Positions 8,715 through 16,899 are shown, counted from the first letter of the stretch. The stretch: DNA of 64,000 nucleotides from Ardenticatena maritima (GCF_001306175.1 NZ_LGKN01000003.1:248001-312000), one strand, 5' to 3'. Translations and numbers: made by a program. Notes: generated by a model from the sequence alone, not told the origin.

Positions 8715-11700
8715 TTAGTGCTTCGCTGCACGGATGGCTTCATCAAGCGCCAGCGAGATGACCGTCGAAACGCCCGGTTCGGTCTGGCTGACGCCGTAGA
8801 TGGTGTCGGCGGCTTCAATGGTGCCGCGGTTGTGCGTAATGACGATGAATTGGGTTTCCTCGGCGAGTTCCAGCAAGGTTTCACGGAAACGCCCCACGTT
8901 GGCTTCGTCCAGCATGGCGTCCACTTCGTCGAGGACGCAGAAGGGCGCGGGGCTGACCGAGAGAATGGCAAAGATGAGCGCCGCAGCGGTGAGGGCGCGC
9001 TCGCCGCCACTGAGCAAGGCGATGCTTTGGGGGCGCTTGCCCGGTGGGCGGGCGATGATTTCCACCCCACTTGACAGCGGGTCTTCGGGGTTGGTGAGTT
9101 CCAGGTCAACCGTGCCGCCGCCGAAAAGCCGCTTGAAGTAGCGTTTGAAGGCGGCGTTGATGGCGTCGAACGTTTCGCGGAAACGCTCAGTCATCAAGCG
9201 GTCGAGTTCGGCGACGATGTGCCGCAAGTCAGCGGCGGCTTTTTCGAGGTCGTCGGCTTGTGTGGTGAGAAACTCGTAGCGCTCTTTCAACTCGGCGTAT
9301 TCCTGGGGGGCTTCGGGGTTGATGGCGCCCAATTGCCCGATGAGGCGGCGCAAGCGCCGGATGTCGTTTTCCAGCCCTTCGGGCAGAACGGTGACTTTGG
9401 GCAGGGTTGTCACCAGTTCGTCGAGCGGGAGCAATGTTTGCTGGGGGACGTCGCCCGACAAATCCTCGTATTCGACCAGTCCAAGGTCGTTTTCAATTTG
9501 CGTGCCGAGGTGCGCCAGGCGGTCTTCGGCGGCTTGCAGGGAAAGCCGCGCACGGTGGGCGGCTTCGTCGGCGGCTTGCCCCTGCTTGCGGAGCGCGTCC
9601 AGATGCTCTTCGGCTTGCACCTGTTCGGTTTCAATCGCCGCCAGCCGCTCTTCGATGGGACGAATGCGCGCCAGGTAGCCTTCCATGGCGGCTTCGATGG
9701 CGGTGATTTGTTGGGCGAGTTGTTGCTGGCGCTCGGCGAGTTTGGCGCGCTCCTCGCTCAATGCCGCCAGTTGGGCTTCTTTTTGGGCGCGCTGGCGTTC
9801 GAGCCGTTCGAGGGCTTGCTCCCATTCACGCCATTGGCGGCGCAAGCCGCTCAGTTGCTCATCCAGCACGGCGACGACGGTGCGGGCTTTTTCCACCGCT
9901 TCGCGCAGGGCGCCGGGATGGGCGGCTTCGAGCGCCTGTTCGGCGGTTTGCAGCGCCAGTTCAGCCTGCACCTGCTCGGCGGAGACGCGCTGGCTTTCGG
10001 TTTCCAGTTCCTCAGCCTGCACGCGCAGGGCTTCGTATTCTTTTTTCAGGCGGCGAATCAATTCACTGCGCCAGTTCTGCTCTTGCTGAACACGCTCAAT
10101 TTCGCGCTTTTCGCGTTCGATGGCTTGCCCCACCCGCTCCATGGCGCGTGAGACGTCGGCCATTTCGCGCAAAAGGCGCTCGCGTTCGGCTTCGTGTTCG
10201 GCTAGCAGTTCTTCGATTTCTTCCAGCCGCGCTTGTACCTCTTCCACCACACGGCGGGCGGCTTCGAGGCGTTCAGGCAGTTCCGCCCATTCGCGGCTCT
10301 GTTCGAGCAGTGAGCGCCCACCGGTATCGCCTTGCCCCGCCTGAAGCGAGCCGTCGGCGTGCAGCACGTCGCCGTCAATGGTGACGATGTTCCAGAAGTC
10401 GCGGTTCGCCAGGCGGGCGGCGGTGTTCCAATCGCGGACGATGAGCCACGCGCCGAGCAGATGTTCCAGCAAGCCGGGGTCTTCGGCTTGGACGAGGTCG
10501 GCGGCGCGCCCTAGCACCCCCGCATCTTGGGGAATGGCGCGGTAGCGCGGACCTTTCAGGTTCGCCAGGGGCAGAATCGTCACGCGCGTGGTGTTGTGGT
10601 TCGCCAGCCACTCGCGAATGACGATGGCAGCTTCGAGGTCGCGCACGACAAGCCCTTGCAGGCGGTCGCCCAGTGCGGCGCTGACGGCGACGGCGAGTTT
10701 GGGGGGCACGCGCAGGAAATCGGCGACGGGCCCCAGAATGCCGAACACCTGTCCGCGGCGGGCGGCTTGCAGAAGGGCGCGCACGCCCTCGGCGTAGCCG
10801 GTGCCTTCTTCGCGCAAGCGGGCTAAGAGGTCGCGGCGGGCTTCCAGTTTGCTGAGTTCGCGCTCCGCCTGGTTGAGCGCCTCGCGATGGGCGTCGCGCT
10901 CGGCGGTGGTTTCTTCGATGAGGCGCTTCATTTTGAGGAGCGCCACCTGCAATTCACCTGCTTGGCGGCGCAGGGTTTCGAGTTCGTCTTCGTGCAACTG
11001 GATTTCGCCTTCATGACGTGCCAGCCGCTTGCGCAGGTCGCTCATGGCGGCTTGGTGTTCTTCCAGTTCGCGGTTCAGGCGCTCGCGTTGTTCGCGGATT
11101 TGCGCTTGCTGTTGTTCGATTTCCACGAGCCGCGCCGAGAGGCGGGCGAGCCGTTTGCGGGCGGCTTCGACTTCGCGGCGCAGGCGTTCGCGTTCTTGCT
11201 CGGCGTCGCGCAAACGGGCTTGCGCCGCTTGGAACGCGGCTTGGGCTTGGGCGCGTTCGGCTTCGAGGCGTTCACGTTCGGCGCGCAAGTCGTTGCCCCG
11301 TGCAGCCAGGGTTTCGCGTTCGGCGTCAAGGGCGGCGAGTTCTTCGCGCAAGGTTTCGGCCTGGCGGGCAAGCAGGCGGGCGCGTTCTTCGGCGACCGCC
11401 TGGTCGCGCCGCAGGGCTTCAACGCGGCGGCGCTCGGCGGCACGGTCGCGCCGCAATTGTTCGAGTTCGTTGCGCAGGCGCACGGCTTCGGCGCGTAGGG
11501 TGTGCAGGTGGGCTTCTTGGGCGGTGATTTTTTCGCGCACCGCTTCGAGGGCGGCGCTGGTTTCCTGCACGGCGGCGCGGGCCTGTTGCACGGCTTGGGT
11601 GGCTTGCCCCCACTGGTAGCCGTACCATTTGCGCAGAAGGTCGCGCAGTTGCTCGTTCAGGCGGATGTATTCTTCGGCTTTTTCCGCCTGGCGTTGCAAG

Positions 11701-12374
11701 CGCCGCACACGCGGGGCGAGTTCGGCGACGATGTCGCGCGCGCGTTGCAGGTTTTCTTCTGTTTCGGCGAGTTTACGCAGGGCGTCGTTGCGTTTGCCCT
11801 GATACGCGCCAAGTCCCGCGGCGTCTTCAATCATTTGACGCCGCTCGTCGGCGCGCAAGGAAAGCGCAGCGTCCACCAGCCCTTGCCCGATGACGGTGTA
11901 GGTGGTGACGCCAATGCCGGCGTGCGCCAGCAGTTCCTGAATGTCGCGCAGGCGGACTTTACGCCCGTTGATGAGGTACTCGTTTTCGCCGCTGCGGTAG
12001 GTGCGGCGACCAATGACGACTTCGGAGAAGTCAATGGGCAGAATGCCGCTGGAATTGTCAATCGTGAGGAAGGCTTGCGCCATGCCCATGCGGGCGCGTC
12101 GGTCGGTGCCGTTGAAGATGAGGTCTTCGCTCTTTTTGGCGCGCAACACGCTCATGCGTTGCTCGCCCAAGAGCCAGCGGATGGCGTCGGCGATGTTGCT
12201 TTTGCCCGAGCCGTTGGGGCCGACAATGGCGGTAATCCCTTCGGGAAACTCGAAGACCGTTTGGCTGGCAAACGTCTTGAAGCCATGAATTTCAAGGCGT
12301 CGGACAAACGCCCCGCCTTTTTTCGGGTGTGATGTTTCCGATGGTGAGATGGTGGCTGTGTTCGACTCCGTCAC
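8715..12374 (-). CDS. smc: Chromosome segregation ATPase SMC
   Basis: 1,219 residues from GTG 12374. Walker A is GPNGSGKSN near the N-terminus. Two long Glu/Arg/Ala-rich coiled coils flank a hinge (around VFGILGPVADFLRVPP). The C-terminal head carries the signature LSGGERALTAAAL and Walker B FCVLDEVDAMLDEAN. This is the ring-forming core subunit of the SMC-ScpAB condensin. Start choice: an in-frame ATG exists at 12410, but it lies inside the -10 hexamer of the only good promoter (12438-12410), so it cannot be transcribed from there. GTG 12374 has GGAGG 4 nt upstream and sits about 29 nt from the predicted transcription start. Confidence 0.95.
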   Translation of the reverse strand: MTESNTATISPSETSHPKKGGAFVRRLEIHGFKTFASQTVFEFPEGITAIVGPNGSGKSNIADAIRWLLGEQRMSVLRAKKSEDLIFNGTDRRARMGMAQAFLTIDNSSGILPIDFSEVVIGRRTYRSGENEYLINGRKVRLRDIQELLAHAGIGVTTYTVIGQGLVDAALSLRADERRQMIEDAAGLGAYQGKRNDALRKLAETEENLQRARDIVAELAPRVRRLQRQAEKAEEYIRLNEQLRDLLRKWYGYQWGQATQAVQQARAAVQETSAALEAVREKITAQEAHLHTLRAEAVRLRNELEQLRRDRAAERRRVEALRRDQAVAEERARLLARQAETLREELAALDAERETLAARGNDLRAERERLEAERAQAQAAFQAAQARLRDAEQERERLRREVEAARKRLARLSARLVEIEQQQAQIREQRERLNRELEEHQAAMSDLRKRLARHEGEIQLHEDELETLRRQAGELQVALLKMKRLIEETTAERDAHREALNQAERELSKLEARRDLLARLREEGTGYAEGVRALLQAARRGQVFGILGPVADFLRVPPKLAVAVSAALGDRLQGLVVRDLEAAIVIREWLANHNTTRVTILPLANLKGPRYRAIPQDAGVLGRAADLVQAEDPGLLEHLLGAWLIVRDWNTAARLANRDFWNIVTIDGDVLHADGSLQAGQGDTGGRSLLEQSREWAELPERLEAARRVVEEVQARLEEIEELLAEHEAERERLLREMADVSRAMERVGQAIEREKREIERVQQEQNWRSELIRRLKKEYEALRVQAEELETESQRVSAEQVQAELALQTAEQALEAAHPGALREAVEKARTVVAVLDEQLSGLRRQWREWEQALERLERQRAQKEAQLAALSEERAKLAERQQQLAQQITAIEAAMEGYLARIRPIEERLAAIETEQVQAEEHLDALRKQGQAADEAAHRARLSLQAAEDRLAHLGTQIENDLGLVEYEDLSGDVPQQTLLPLDELVTTLPKVTVLPEGLENDIRRLRRLIGQLGAINPEAPQEYAELKERYEFLTTQADDLEKAAADLRHIVAELDRLMTERFRETFDAINAAFKRYFKRLFGGGTVDLELTNPEDPLSSGVEIIARPPGKRPQSIALLSGGERALTAAALIFAILSVSPAPFCVLDEVDAMLDEANVGRFRETLLELAEETQFIVITHNRGTIEAADTIYGVSQTEPGVSTVISLALDEAIRAAKH

Positions 12375-12409
12375 ATCTCCTCCGCATGGCTCGATACTCG
12401 CAAGGCGCA

Positions 12410-12438
12410 AGTGTAGAAGGGAGCGCTCGGTTTGTCAA
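12410..12438 (-). promoter_or_regulatory. Sigma-70 promoter for smc-asparaginase
   Basis: TTGACA (12438-12433), 17-nt spacer and TACACT (12415-12410), minus strand. This near-consensus promoter fixes the smc start codon downstream of it. Confidence 0.8.
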
Positions 12439-12484
12439 TCTTGCGGGAAGGTGGGCTTGGCGATAACCGCCCTTTTTTCTGGCT

Positions 12485-12512
12485 TTGACGCGCCGGGCAG
12501 AGCGCATATACT
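12485..12512 (+). promoter_or_regulatory. Sigma-70 promoter for the SelW-like gene
   Basis: TTGACG (12485-12490), 16-nt spacer and TATACT (12507-12512), plus strand, 35 nt before the ATG at 12548. It shows that transcription covers the short reading frame upstream of the in-frame TGA. Confidence 0.75.
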
Positions 12513-12547
12513 GAACGGTGCAAGCCCATATCACAAGGAGGGACAAC

Positions 12548-12817
12548 ATGTCGAAGGTCAAAGTCACGCTTGAATACTGCGCTGTTTGAAACTACTTGCC
12601 GCGCGCCGTCAGTTTGACGGACAAACTGCTGTCGGAGTTTCAACACCACATTGAATCGTTCACGCTGATTCCCTCATCGGGGGGTGTGTTTGAAGTCGCG
12701 GTGGATGGGACGCTGATTTACTCCAAGAAGGAAACGGGGCGGCATGCCGTCTATGCCGAAGTGCGCGAAGCCTTCTTGAAGGTTGTGCCCCACGCCGCGC
12801 AAGATGCGGATTCGTAA
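12548..12817 (+). CDS. Predicted selenoprotein, SelT/SelW/SelH (Rdx) family; TGA at 12587-12589 read as selenocysteine
   Basis: 89 residues from ATG 12548 to TAA 12817 if TGA codon 14 is read as selenocysteine. The start has an AAGGAGG Shine-Dalgarno 6 nt upstream and its own promoter. The redox motif is Y-C11-A-V-U14-N-Y-L-P-R-A, where bacterial Rdx proteins usually have CxxC and animal SelW has CxxU. The frame then continues with family-typical GGVFEVAVDGTLIYSKKETG. Rdx proteins are thioredoxin-fold oxidoreductases. A stem-loop 22 nt after the TGA (12606-12620) fits a bacterial SECIS. If TGA were a true stop, a 13-codon peptide would result, and an in-frame TTG at 12596 would give a protein lacking the active site. 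Selenocysteine machinery (selABCD) must exist elsewhere in the genome; none is in this window. Confidence 0.85.
12606..12620 (+). promoter_or_regulatory. Putative bacterial SECIS stem-loop (SelW-like gene)
   Basis: A perfect 6-bp stem CCGTCA/TGACGG closes a 3-nt loop GTT. The loop begins 22 nt after the TGA and its first base is G; known bacterial SECIS apical loops lie about 16-37 nt after UGA with a G in the first two loop positions. It lies within the coding sequence, as bacterial SECIS elements do. Confidence 0.7.
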
Positions 12818-12853
12818 CACGGTTTGGGTTGACGGAGCGCCGTTTGCCGAAAA

Positions 12854-12880
12854 GTGCACCCGTTTTGTGGGTGCGCTTTT
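12854..12880 (+). terminator. Terminator after the SelW-like gene
   Basis: Stem GCACCC/GGGTGC (12856-12874), extended by one G-T and one G-C pair, loop GTTTTGT, followed by TTTT. It makes the SelW-like gene monocistronic. Confidence 0.7.
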
Positions 12881-12920
12881 CATGTCGCAGGCGGAAAACA
12901 GGTTTGAGAAAGGATAGGCA

Positions 12921-13769
12921 ATGGCACGAGTGGCACAGGTTGGAGACCGTGTGTTGTTGATTGACCCCAAAGGCAAGCGGTACATGCTCACGCTGGAAGC
13001 GGGCGCCTCTTTCCATAGCAATCGGGGCATTGTGCACCACGATGACTTGATAGGGCAGCCGTTGGGGCGGGTGGTGTACTCGCATTTGGGAACGCCGTTC
13101 ACGGTGTTGCAACCCAGCATTGCCGATTTGGCGAAAGCAATCAAGCGCACGACGCAAATCATCTACCCCAAGGATAGCGGGCAAATTGTGGTGCGCATGA
13201 ATGTGTGCGCGGGGACGCACATTATCGAAGCGGGCACGGGAAGCGGTGGGTTGACCACCATTCTGGCGCATGCGGTCGCGCCGACCGGGCATGTCTATTC
13301 CTACGAACAGCGCCCCGAAATGACCGCCATTGCCGAACGCAACTTGGCGAAGGTTGGCTTGCGTGACTATGTCACGTTCTACACGCGCGATATTGCCGAA
13401 GGCTTTGAAGAACGCGATGTGGACGCCGTTTTTCTGGATGTGCGCGAACCGTGGCGGTATCTCCACCAGGTGGTGGAAGCCCTCACACCGGGTGGGTTCT
13501 TTGGGGCGCTGTTGCCGACGGTCAATCAGGTGAGCGCCCTGGTGGAAGCGATGGAAGGCGGTCCCTGGTTCGATGTGGAGATTATCGAGACGTTGGAGCG
13601 GCGTTGGAAAGTGAACCACGCCCGCTTGCGTCCGGCGGACCGCATGGTGGCGCATACGGCGTTTTTGCTGTTTGCGCGTTACGTGCCCGAGGTGCGCGCC
13701 GAAACGGAGGGCACGGTGGACGATGCGGTGCGCTATGCACCCAAGGGTGAGGATGCGCCGGAGGAATAA
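12921..13769 (+). CDS. trmI: tRNA (adenine-58-N1)-methyltransferase TrmI
   Basis: 282 residues. The N-terminal beta-barrel part (VGDRVLLIDPKGKRYMLTL, then HHDDLIGQPLGRVV) and the Rossmann methyltransferase with SAM loop IEAGTGSGGLTTILA are typical of TrmI/GCD14. Further family signatures are IYPKDSGQIVVRMNV and YSYEQRPEM. The enzyme makes m1A58 in the tRNA T-loop, a modification that stabilises tRNA in thermophiles. It probably acts as a homotetramer (family knowledge). The last ~25 residues are acidic and unstructured. Confidence 0.93.
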   Translation: MARVAQVGDRVLLIDPKGKRYMLTLEAGASFHSNRGIVHHDDLIGQPLGRVVYSHLGTPFTVLQPSIADLAKAIKRTTQIIYPKDSGQIVVRMNVCAGTHIIEAGTGSGGLTTILAHAVAPTGHVYSYEQRPEMTAIAERNLAKVGLRDYVTFYTRDIAEGFEERDVDAVFLDVREPWRYLHQVVEALTPGGFFGALLPTVNQVSALVEAMEGGPWFDVEIIETLERRWKVNHARLRPADRMVAHTAFLLFARYVPEVRAETEGTVDDAVRYAPKGEDAPEE

Positions 13770-13812
13770 AACAACGCCCTGACAGAACGCGCTACTCTGT
13801 CAGGGCGTTGTT
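13770..13812. terminator. Bidirectional terminator between trmI and the SMP-30 gene
   Basis: Perfect 17-bp stem (13770-13786 with 13796-13812), 9-nt loop. It starts one base after the trmI stop and ends 5 nt before the stop of the convergent gene. Confidence 0.85.
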
Positions 13813-13817
13813 CTTGT

Positions 13818-14783
13818 TTAGCGCCAGTGCCGCATGGGCAAGCCCGGAATGGGCGAGCGGAACGTTGGTAGGCGGTTCATGCCCAACGAGCCGAGATAGA
13901 CTGTGCGCAGGTCGGGACCGCCAAAGGTGATGCTGGCGGGCAATTGCAGGTGCGGTCCCGCACAGGCGAACATGTCCATGGGGGTTAGCGTCCCGTCTTC
14001 CAGTTTGGCTTCGGCGTTGTCAATGGCGGCTTCATTCACGTCGGAGAGTACGGTGTACACGTCACCATCCGGCGTGATGACGACCACCTCGTTGCGCACC
14101 AACAGCGTCACCCAGATATTCCCCTCGGCGTCGAAAGCGAAGCCGTCCACATACGCCCCACGCCCCAAATCGCCCGGCGGCACCACTTCTTGCGGTCCCA
14201 GCGAGCCGTCGGGCAGGACGGGGTAGCGTACCATGCGGCGCTTCATCGTCTCGGCAACGTAGAGGTACGATTCATCGTGGTTCATGCGAATTTCGTTCGG
14301 GAAGTAGATGCCGTCAGCCACGATGCGCGCGCCGTTTTCATCAACCAGGATGATGTAGCCGTCGGGACGGGGACGTTGGGCGGCGGGCCACCAGGGAATT
14401 TCCAGCGTCGAGACCGAAATCCAAAAGCGGTCGCGGCTATCAATGAAGACGAAGTTCGCAGCGCCAAGCGGTGAACGCCCTTCGATGCTGTCGAGAAACA
14501 CGCGCTCGTTCCCCTCGCGGTCCATCTGATAAACGCGCCCATCACCGAAGTTGGCGATGTAGAGCGTTTGGCGGTCGGCGCTCATCGCCAGCCCATTGGG
14601 TTCGTGCCCTTGCGAGCCGAGCAGTGTTTGCGTTCCGTCGGGGGCAATGCGCGTGACGCTTCCGCGTGCGTCGGAACACCAGAGCGTTCCATCAGGTTCA
14701 GCGAGCACACTTTCGGGGCGTGCCAAATCCCGCCCAACAAAGGTGAGGGTGGACGGGTCAACGCGAAAATCTTGGAGGGACAT
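13818..14783 (-). CDS. SMP-30/gluconolactonase/LRE-family beta-propeller protein
   Basis: 321 residues from ATG 14783 (GGGAGGA Shine-Dalgarno 7 nt upstream). Repeated propeller-blade phrases such as LAEPDGTLWCSDARG, PNGLAMSADRQTLYIANFGD, YFPNEIRMNHDESYLYVAET and DGFAFDAEGNIWVTL identify the SGL fold (PF08450). Typical members are calcium-dependent lactonases or related hydrolases; conserved Glu and Asn metal ligands are plausible, but the substrate cannot be inferred. No signal peptide. It has its own promoter just inside the preceding terminator region. Confidence 0.8.
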   Translation of the reverse strand: MSLQDFRVDPSTLTFVGRDLARPESVLAEPDGTLWCSDARGSVTRIAPDGTQTLLGSQGHEPNGLAMSADRQTLYIANFGDGRVYQMDREGNERVFLDSIEGRSPLGAANFVFIDSRDRFWISVSTLEIPWWPAAQRPRPDGYIILVDENGARIVADGIYFPNEIRMNHDESYLYVAETMKRRMVRYPVLPDGSLGPQEVVPPGDLGRGAYVDGFAFDAEGNIWVTLLVRNEVVVITPDGDVYTVLSDVNEAAIDNAEAKLEDGTLTPMDMFACAGPHLQLPASITFGGPDLRTVYLGSLGMNRLPTFRSPIPGLPMRHWR

Positions 14784-14829
14784 GCCAAAATCCTCCCCGC
14801 GTGGTTGGTTGGTGGAAGAGACGCGCGCT

Positions 14830-14858
14830 ATCTTACAGGCAAGGGGGCACTTTTTCAA
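14830..14858 (-). promoter_or_regulatory. Promoter for the SMP-30 gene
   Basis: TTGAAA (14858-14853), 17-nt spacer and TAAGAT (14835-14830), minus strand. The -35 falls in the T-tract of the upstream gene's terminator. Confidence 0.6.
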
Positions 14859-14865
14859 AAAGAAA

Positions 14866-14891
14866 CCCCCGCCGACTGATGCCGGCGGGGG
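14866..14891 (-). terminator. Terminator after the class-III aminotransferase gene
   Basis: 9-bp GC-rich stem (CCCCCGCCG/CGGCGGGGG) with an 8-nt loop, followed on the minus strand by TTTCTTTTTG. Confidence 0.8.
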
Positions 14892-14911
14892 TGTTGGTGT
14901 GGGGCAACCTG

Positions 14912-16264
14912 TTATGCGCCCAACACGGCTTGCAGCGATTCCTCGACCACGTCCAGCGCCACGTCGGCTTCTTCACGGGTAAGCGTCAGCGCGGGCATGA
15001 AACGCAGCACATTCTTGCCCGCCCCCAGCAACAGCACACCGCGCTTGAAGGCTTCATCCACCACGCGGTCGCGCAGGTCGGGGTTGGGGGTGTGGGTGTC
15101 GCGGTCGGTGATGAACTCGACGCCAATCATCAGCCCCTTGCCGCGCACGTCGCCAATTACGTCGAAGCGTTGTTGCATGGCTTGCAAGCGCTCCAGCATG
15201 TACGCGCCCACTTGCGTGGCGTTTTCGAGCAACCCTTCTTCTTCAATCACGTCGAGCGTGGCCAGCGCCGCCGCACACGAAACGGGGTTGCCGCCGAACG
15301 TGCTGGCGTGCGCCCCCGGCGGCCACGACATGAGGTCGCGTTTGGCGATGATTGCGCCGAGCGGCATGCCGTTGGCAATCCCTTTGGCGGTGCAGATGAT
15401 GTCCGGCTCGACGTTCCAGTGTTCCATGGCGTACCACTTGCCCGTGCGCCCGACGCCTGTTTGCACTTCATCGGCGATCATCAAAATGCCGTAGCGGTCG
15501 CACAGTTCGCGCAGGCGCGGGTGGAAGTCATCCGGCGGGACGATGTACCCCCCTTCACCCTGAATCGGCTCAACGATAATGGCGGCGACTTCGTCGGGGG
15601 CGGTGATGTGCCCAAAGATTTCGTGCTCAATCCAATCAATCACCCAGTCGGTGCAGGATTTTTTCGAGAGGTCGAATGGTGAGCGGTAGCAGTAGGGGTA
15701 GGGCACGTGGATGACGCCGTTCACCAGCGGCGCAAAGCCGCGGCGGTGTACCGGCTTGCTACCGGTGAGCGAGAGCGCCCCCATCGTGCGACCGTGGAAC
15801 GCGCCCAGGAAGGCGATGATGCGCTGGCGACCGGTGGCGTAGCGCGCCAGTTTGAGCGCGGCTTCCACACTCTCGGCGCCTGAGTTGGTGAAGAAGACAC
15901 GTTTGGGCGTTGTGCCGGGCGCAATCTGGTTCAGGCGTTCCGCCAGTTGGATTTGCAGTTCGTAGTAAAAGTCGGTCCCGGACATGTGCAGGAATTGTTC
16001 CGCCTGGCGTTTGATGGCTTCTACGACGCGGGGGTGCGAATGCCCCACCGCCGTCACCGCAATGCCGGCGGTCATGTCCAGGAATTTGTTGCCGTCCACG
16101 TCCCACGCCCACACACCTTCACCGCGCGCCATGACAAAGGGATAGCCGCGCGTATAACTGGGCGAGATGAGTTCGGCGTCTTTGGCGATGATTTCAGCAG
16201 CGCGTGGTCCCGGCAACGGGGTGCGGATTTCCGGCCGTTTCGTGTTCACGCTTCCTTGCGTCAT
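14912..16264 (-). CDS. Class-III aminotransferase (4-aminobutyrate aminotransferase-like)
   Basis: 450 residues from ATG 16264 (GGAGG 5 nt upstream). PLP-fold type I signatures include NSGAESVEAALKLAR, FHGRTMGALSLTGSK, IVEPIQGEGGYIVPP and DEVQTGVGRTGK, with the PLP lysine expected in IICTAKGIANGMPLGA. It belongs to the GabT/acetylornithine-aminotransferase group, transferring an omega-amino group (for example from GABA, lysine or ornithine) to 2-oxoglutarate; the true donor cannot be decided from sequence. It is cytoplasmic and monocistronic, with its own promoter and terminator. Confidence 0.88.
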   Translation of the reverse strand: MTQGSVNTKRPEIRTPLPGPRAAEIIAKDAELISPSYTRGYPFVMARGEGVWAWDVDGNKFLDMTAGIAVTAVGHSHPRVVEAIKRQAEQFLHMSGTDFYYELQIQLAERLNQIAPGTTPKRVFFTNSGAESVEAALKLARYATGRQRIIAFLGAFHGRTMGALSLTGSKPVHRRGFAPLVNGVIHVPYPYCYRSPFDLSKKSCTDWVIDWIEHEIFGHITAPDEVAAIIVEPIQGEGGYIVPPDDFHPRLRELCDRYGILMIADEVQTGVGRTGKWYAMEHWNVEPDIICTAKGIANGMPLGAIIAKRDLMSWPPGAHASTFGGNPVSCAAALATLDVIEEEGLLENATQVGAYMLERLQAMQQRFDVIGDVRGKGLMIGVEFITDRDTHTPNPDLRDRVVDEAFKRGVLLLGAGKNVLRFMPALTLTREEADVALDVVEESLQAVLGA

Positions 16265-16318
16265 ACAAACCTCCATCTTCACTGATGTTGTTGTTTTCTT
16301 GCAAACAGGCGGGTGCTC

Positions 16319-16346
16319 ATCCTATGCCGTTAGAGGAAGTTGGCAA
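16319..16346 (-). promoter_or_regulatory. Promoter for the aminotransferase gene
   Basis: TTGCCA (16346-16341), 16-nt spacer and TAGGAT (16324-16319), minus strand. A small inverted repeat (GGCAA/TTGCC, 16342-16356) overlaps the -35. Confidence 0.55.
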
Positions 16347-16358
16347 GGTTTTTGCCTG

Positions 16359-16898
16359 CTACGGGGGCGGATGACGTATGGCGGCGAGCAATTCAGCCAC
16401 CGAGGGGCGGTCAACGGGTTCGCGGCTGGGATGCGCGAGCGCGATGCGCCCATCAGGCGCGATGACGAAATCGCCCCCCAGTTGGAGCGGGTCGCCCTTG
16501 GCGGGGCGGAGTGATTCACCACGCAGTACTTTCTTGACATAAAACCAAAGTGTGCGTGGGCTGTACGTGCGGCTTGCCGAACGTTCAAGCCCGTAGGCGC
16601 GGTAGGTTTTGCGTTCCTCGTCCAGCAGAATGGGAAAATCAACGCCCGTTTCTTCACGCCATGCGCGCGCCCAGTAGGGATGCCCGAACGTGATGAGCAC
16701 AATGCGCGCGCCGAGGCGCTCAAACTCGGTTTTGGCGCGGTACACCTGCACCGCATGTTCGCGGCAGGGCAGTCACGCCAGGTGGCGCAGAAAAATGAGC
16801 ACAACAGGGTGCCCGCGGTGCGCCGAGAGCGTAAAGGCGTCGCCGTCGAGCGTGGGGAGCGTAAAATCGGGTGCATTATCGCCAACACGCAGAGCCAT
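16359..16898 (-). CDS. Predicted selenoprotein, SelU/PRXL2-like peroxiredoxin (AhpC-TSA family); TGA at 16775-16773 read as selenocysteine
   Basis: 179 residues from ATG 16898 (GGAGG 6 nt upstream) to the stop at 16359 if TGA codon 42 is selenocysteine. The N-terminus (RVGDNAPDFTLPTLDGD) is a peroxiredoxin/thioredoxin fold. The active site reads FLRHLA-U42-LP-C45-REHAVQVY, matching the [C/U]xxCRE motif of the SelU/PRXL2 (AhpC-TSA_2) family. After the TGA the frame continues with normal family sequence (GARIVLITFGHPYWARAW, GVDFPILLDEERKTYRAYGL, GGDFVIAPDGRIALAH), so this is not a degraded gene. Stem-loops follow the TGA on the mRNA. The predicted role is thiol peroxidase or redox enzyme. The Shine-Dalgarno lies inside the end of the APH-type gene, so translation is probably coupled. 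Alternatives are a point nonsense mutation or a sequencing error. Confidence 0.85.
16737..16754 (-). promoter_or_regulatory. Putative bacterial SECIS stem-loop (SelU-like gene)
   Basis: On the minus strand, GCGGT (16754-16750) pairs perfectly with ACCGC (16741-16737) around an 8-nt loop GCAGGTGT that begins with G, 23 nt after the TGA. A competing hairpin closer to the TGA (CCTGCCGC with GCGG-CAGG, two unpaired bases, loop GAACAT, 16768-16745) also starts its loop with G, but the loop begins only 12 nt after the TGA. Only one of the two can form at a time. Confidence 0.6.
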
Positions 16899-16899
16899 G

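Noticed and set aside
12596-12817. A 73-codon gene starting at TTG 12596
   Set aside because: It has no Shine-Dalgarno and lacks the redox motif; the well-supported ATG at 12548 reads into the same frame through the TGA.
12548-16898. TGA meaning tryptophan (alternative genetic code)
   Set aside because: Many genes here end in TGA, several as ATGA or GTGA overlaps, and tryptophan is coded by TGG throughout.
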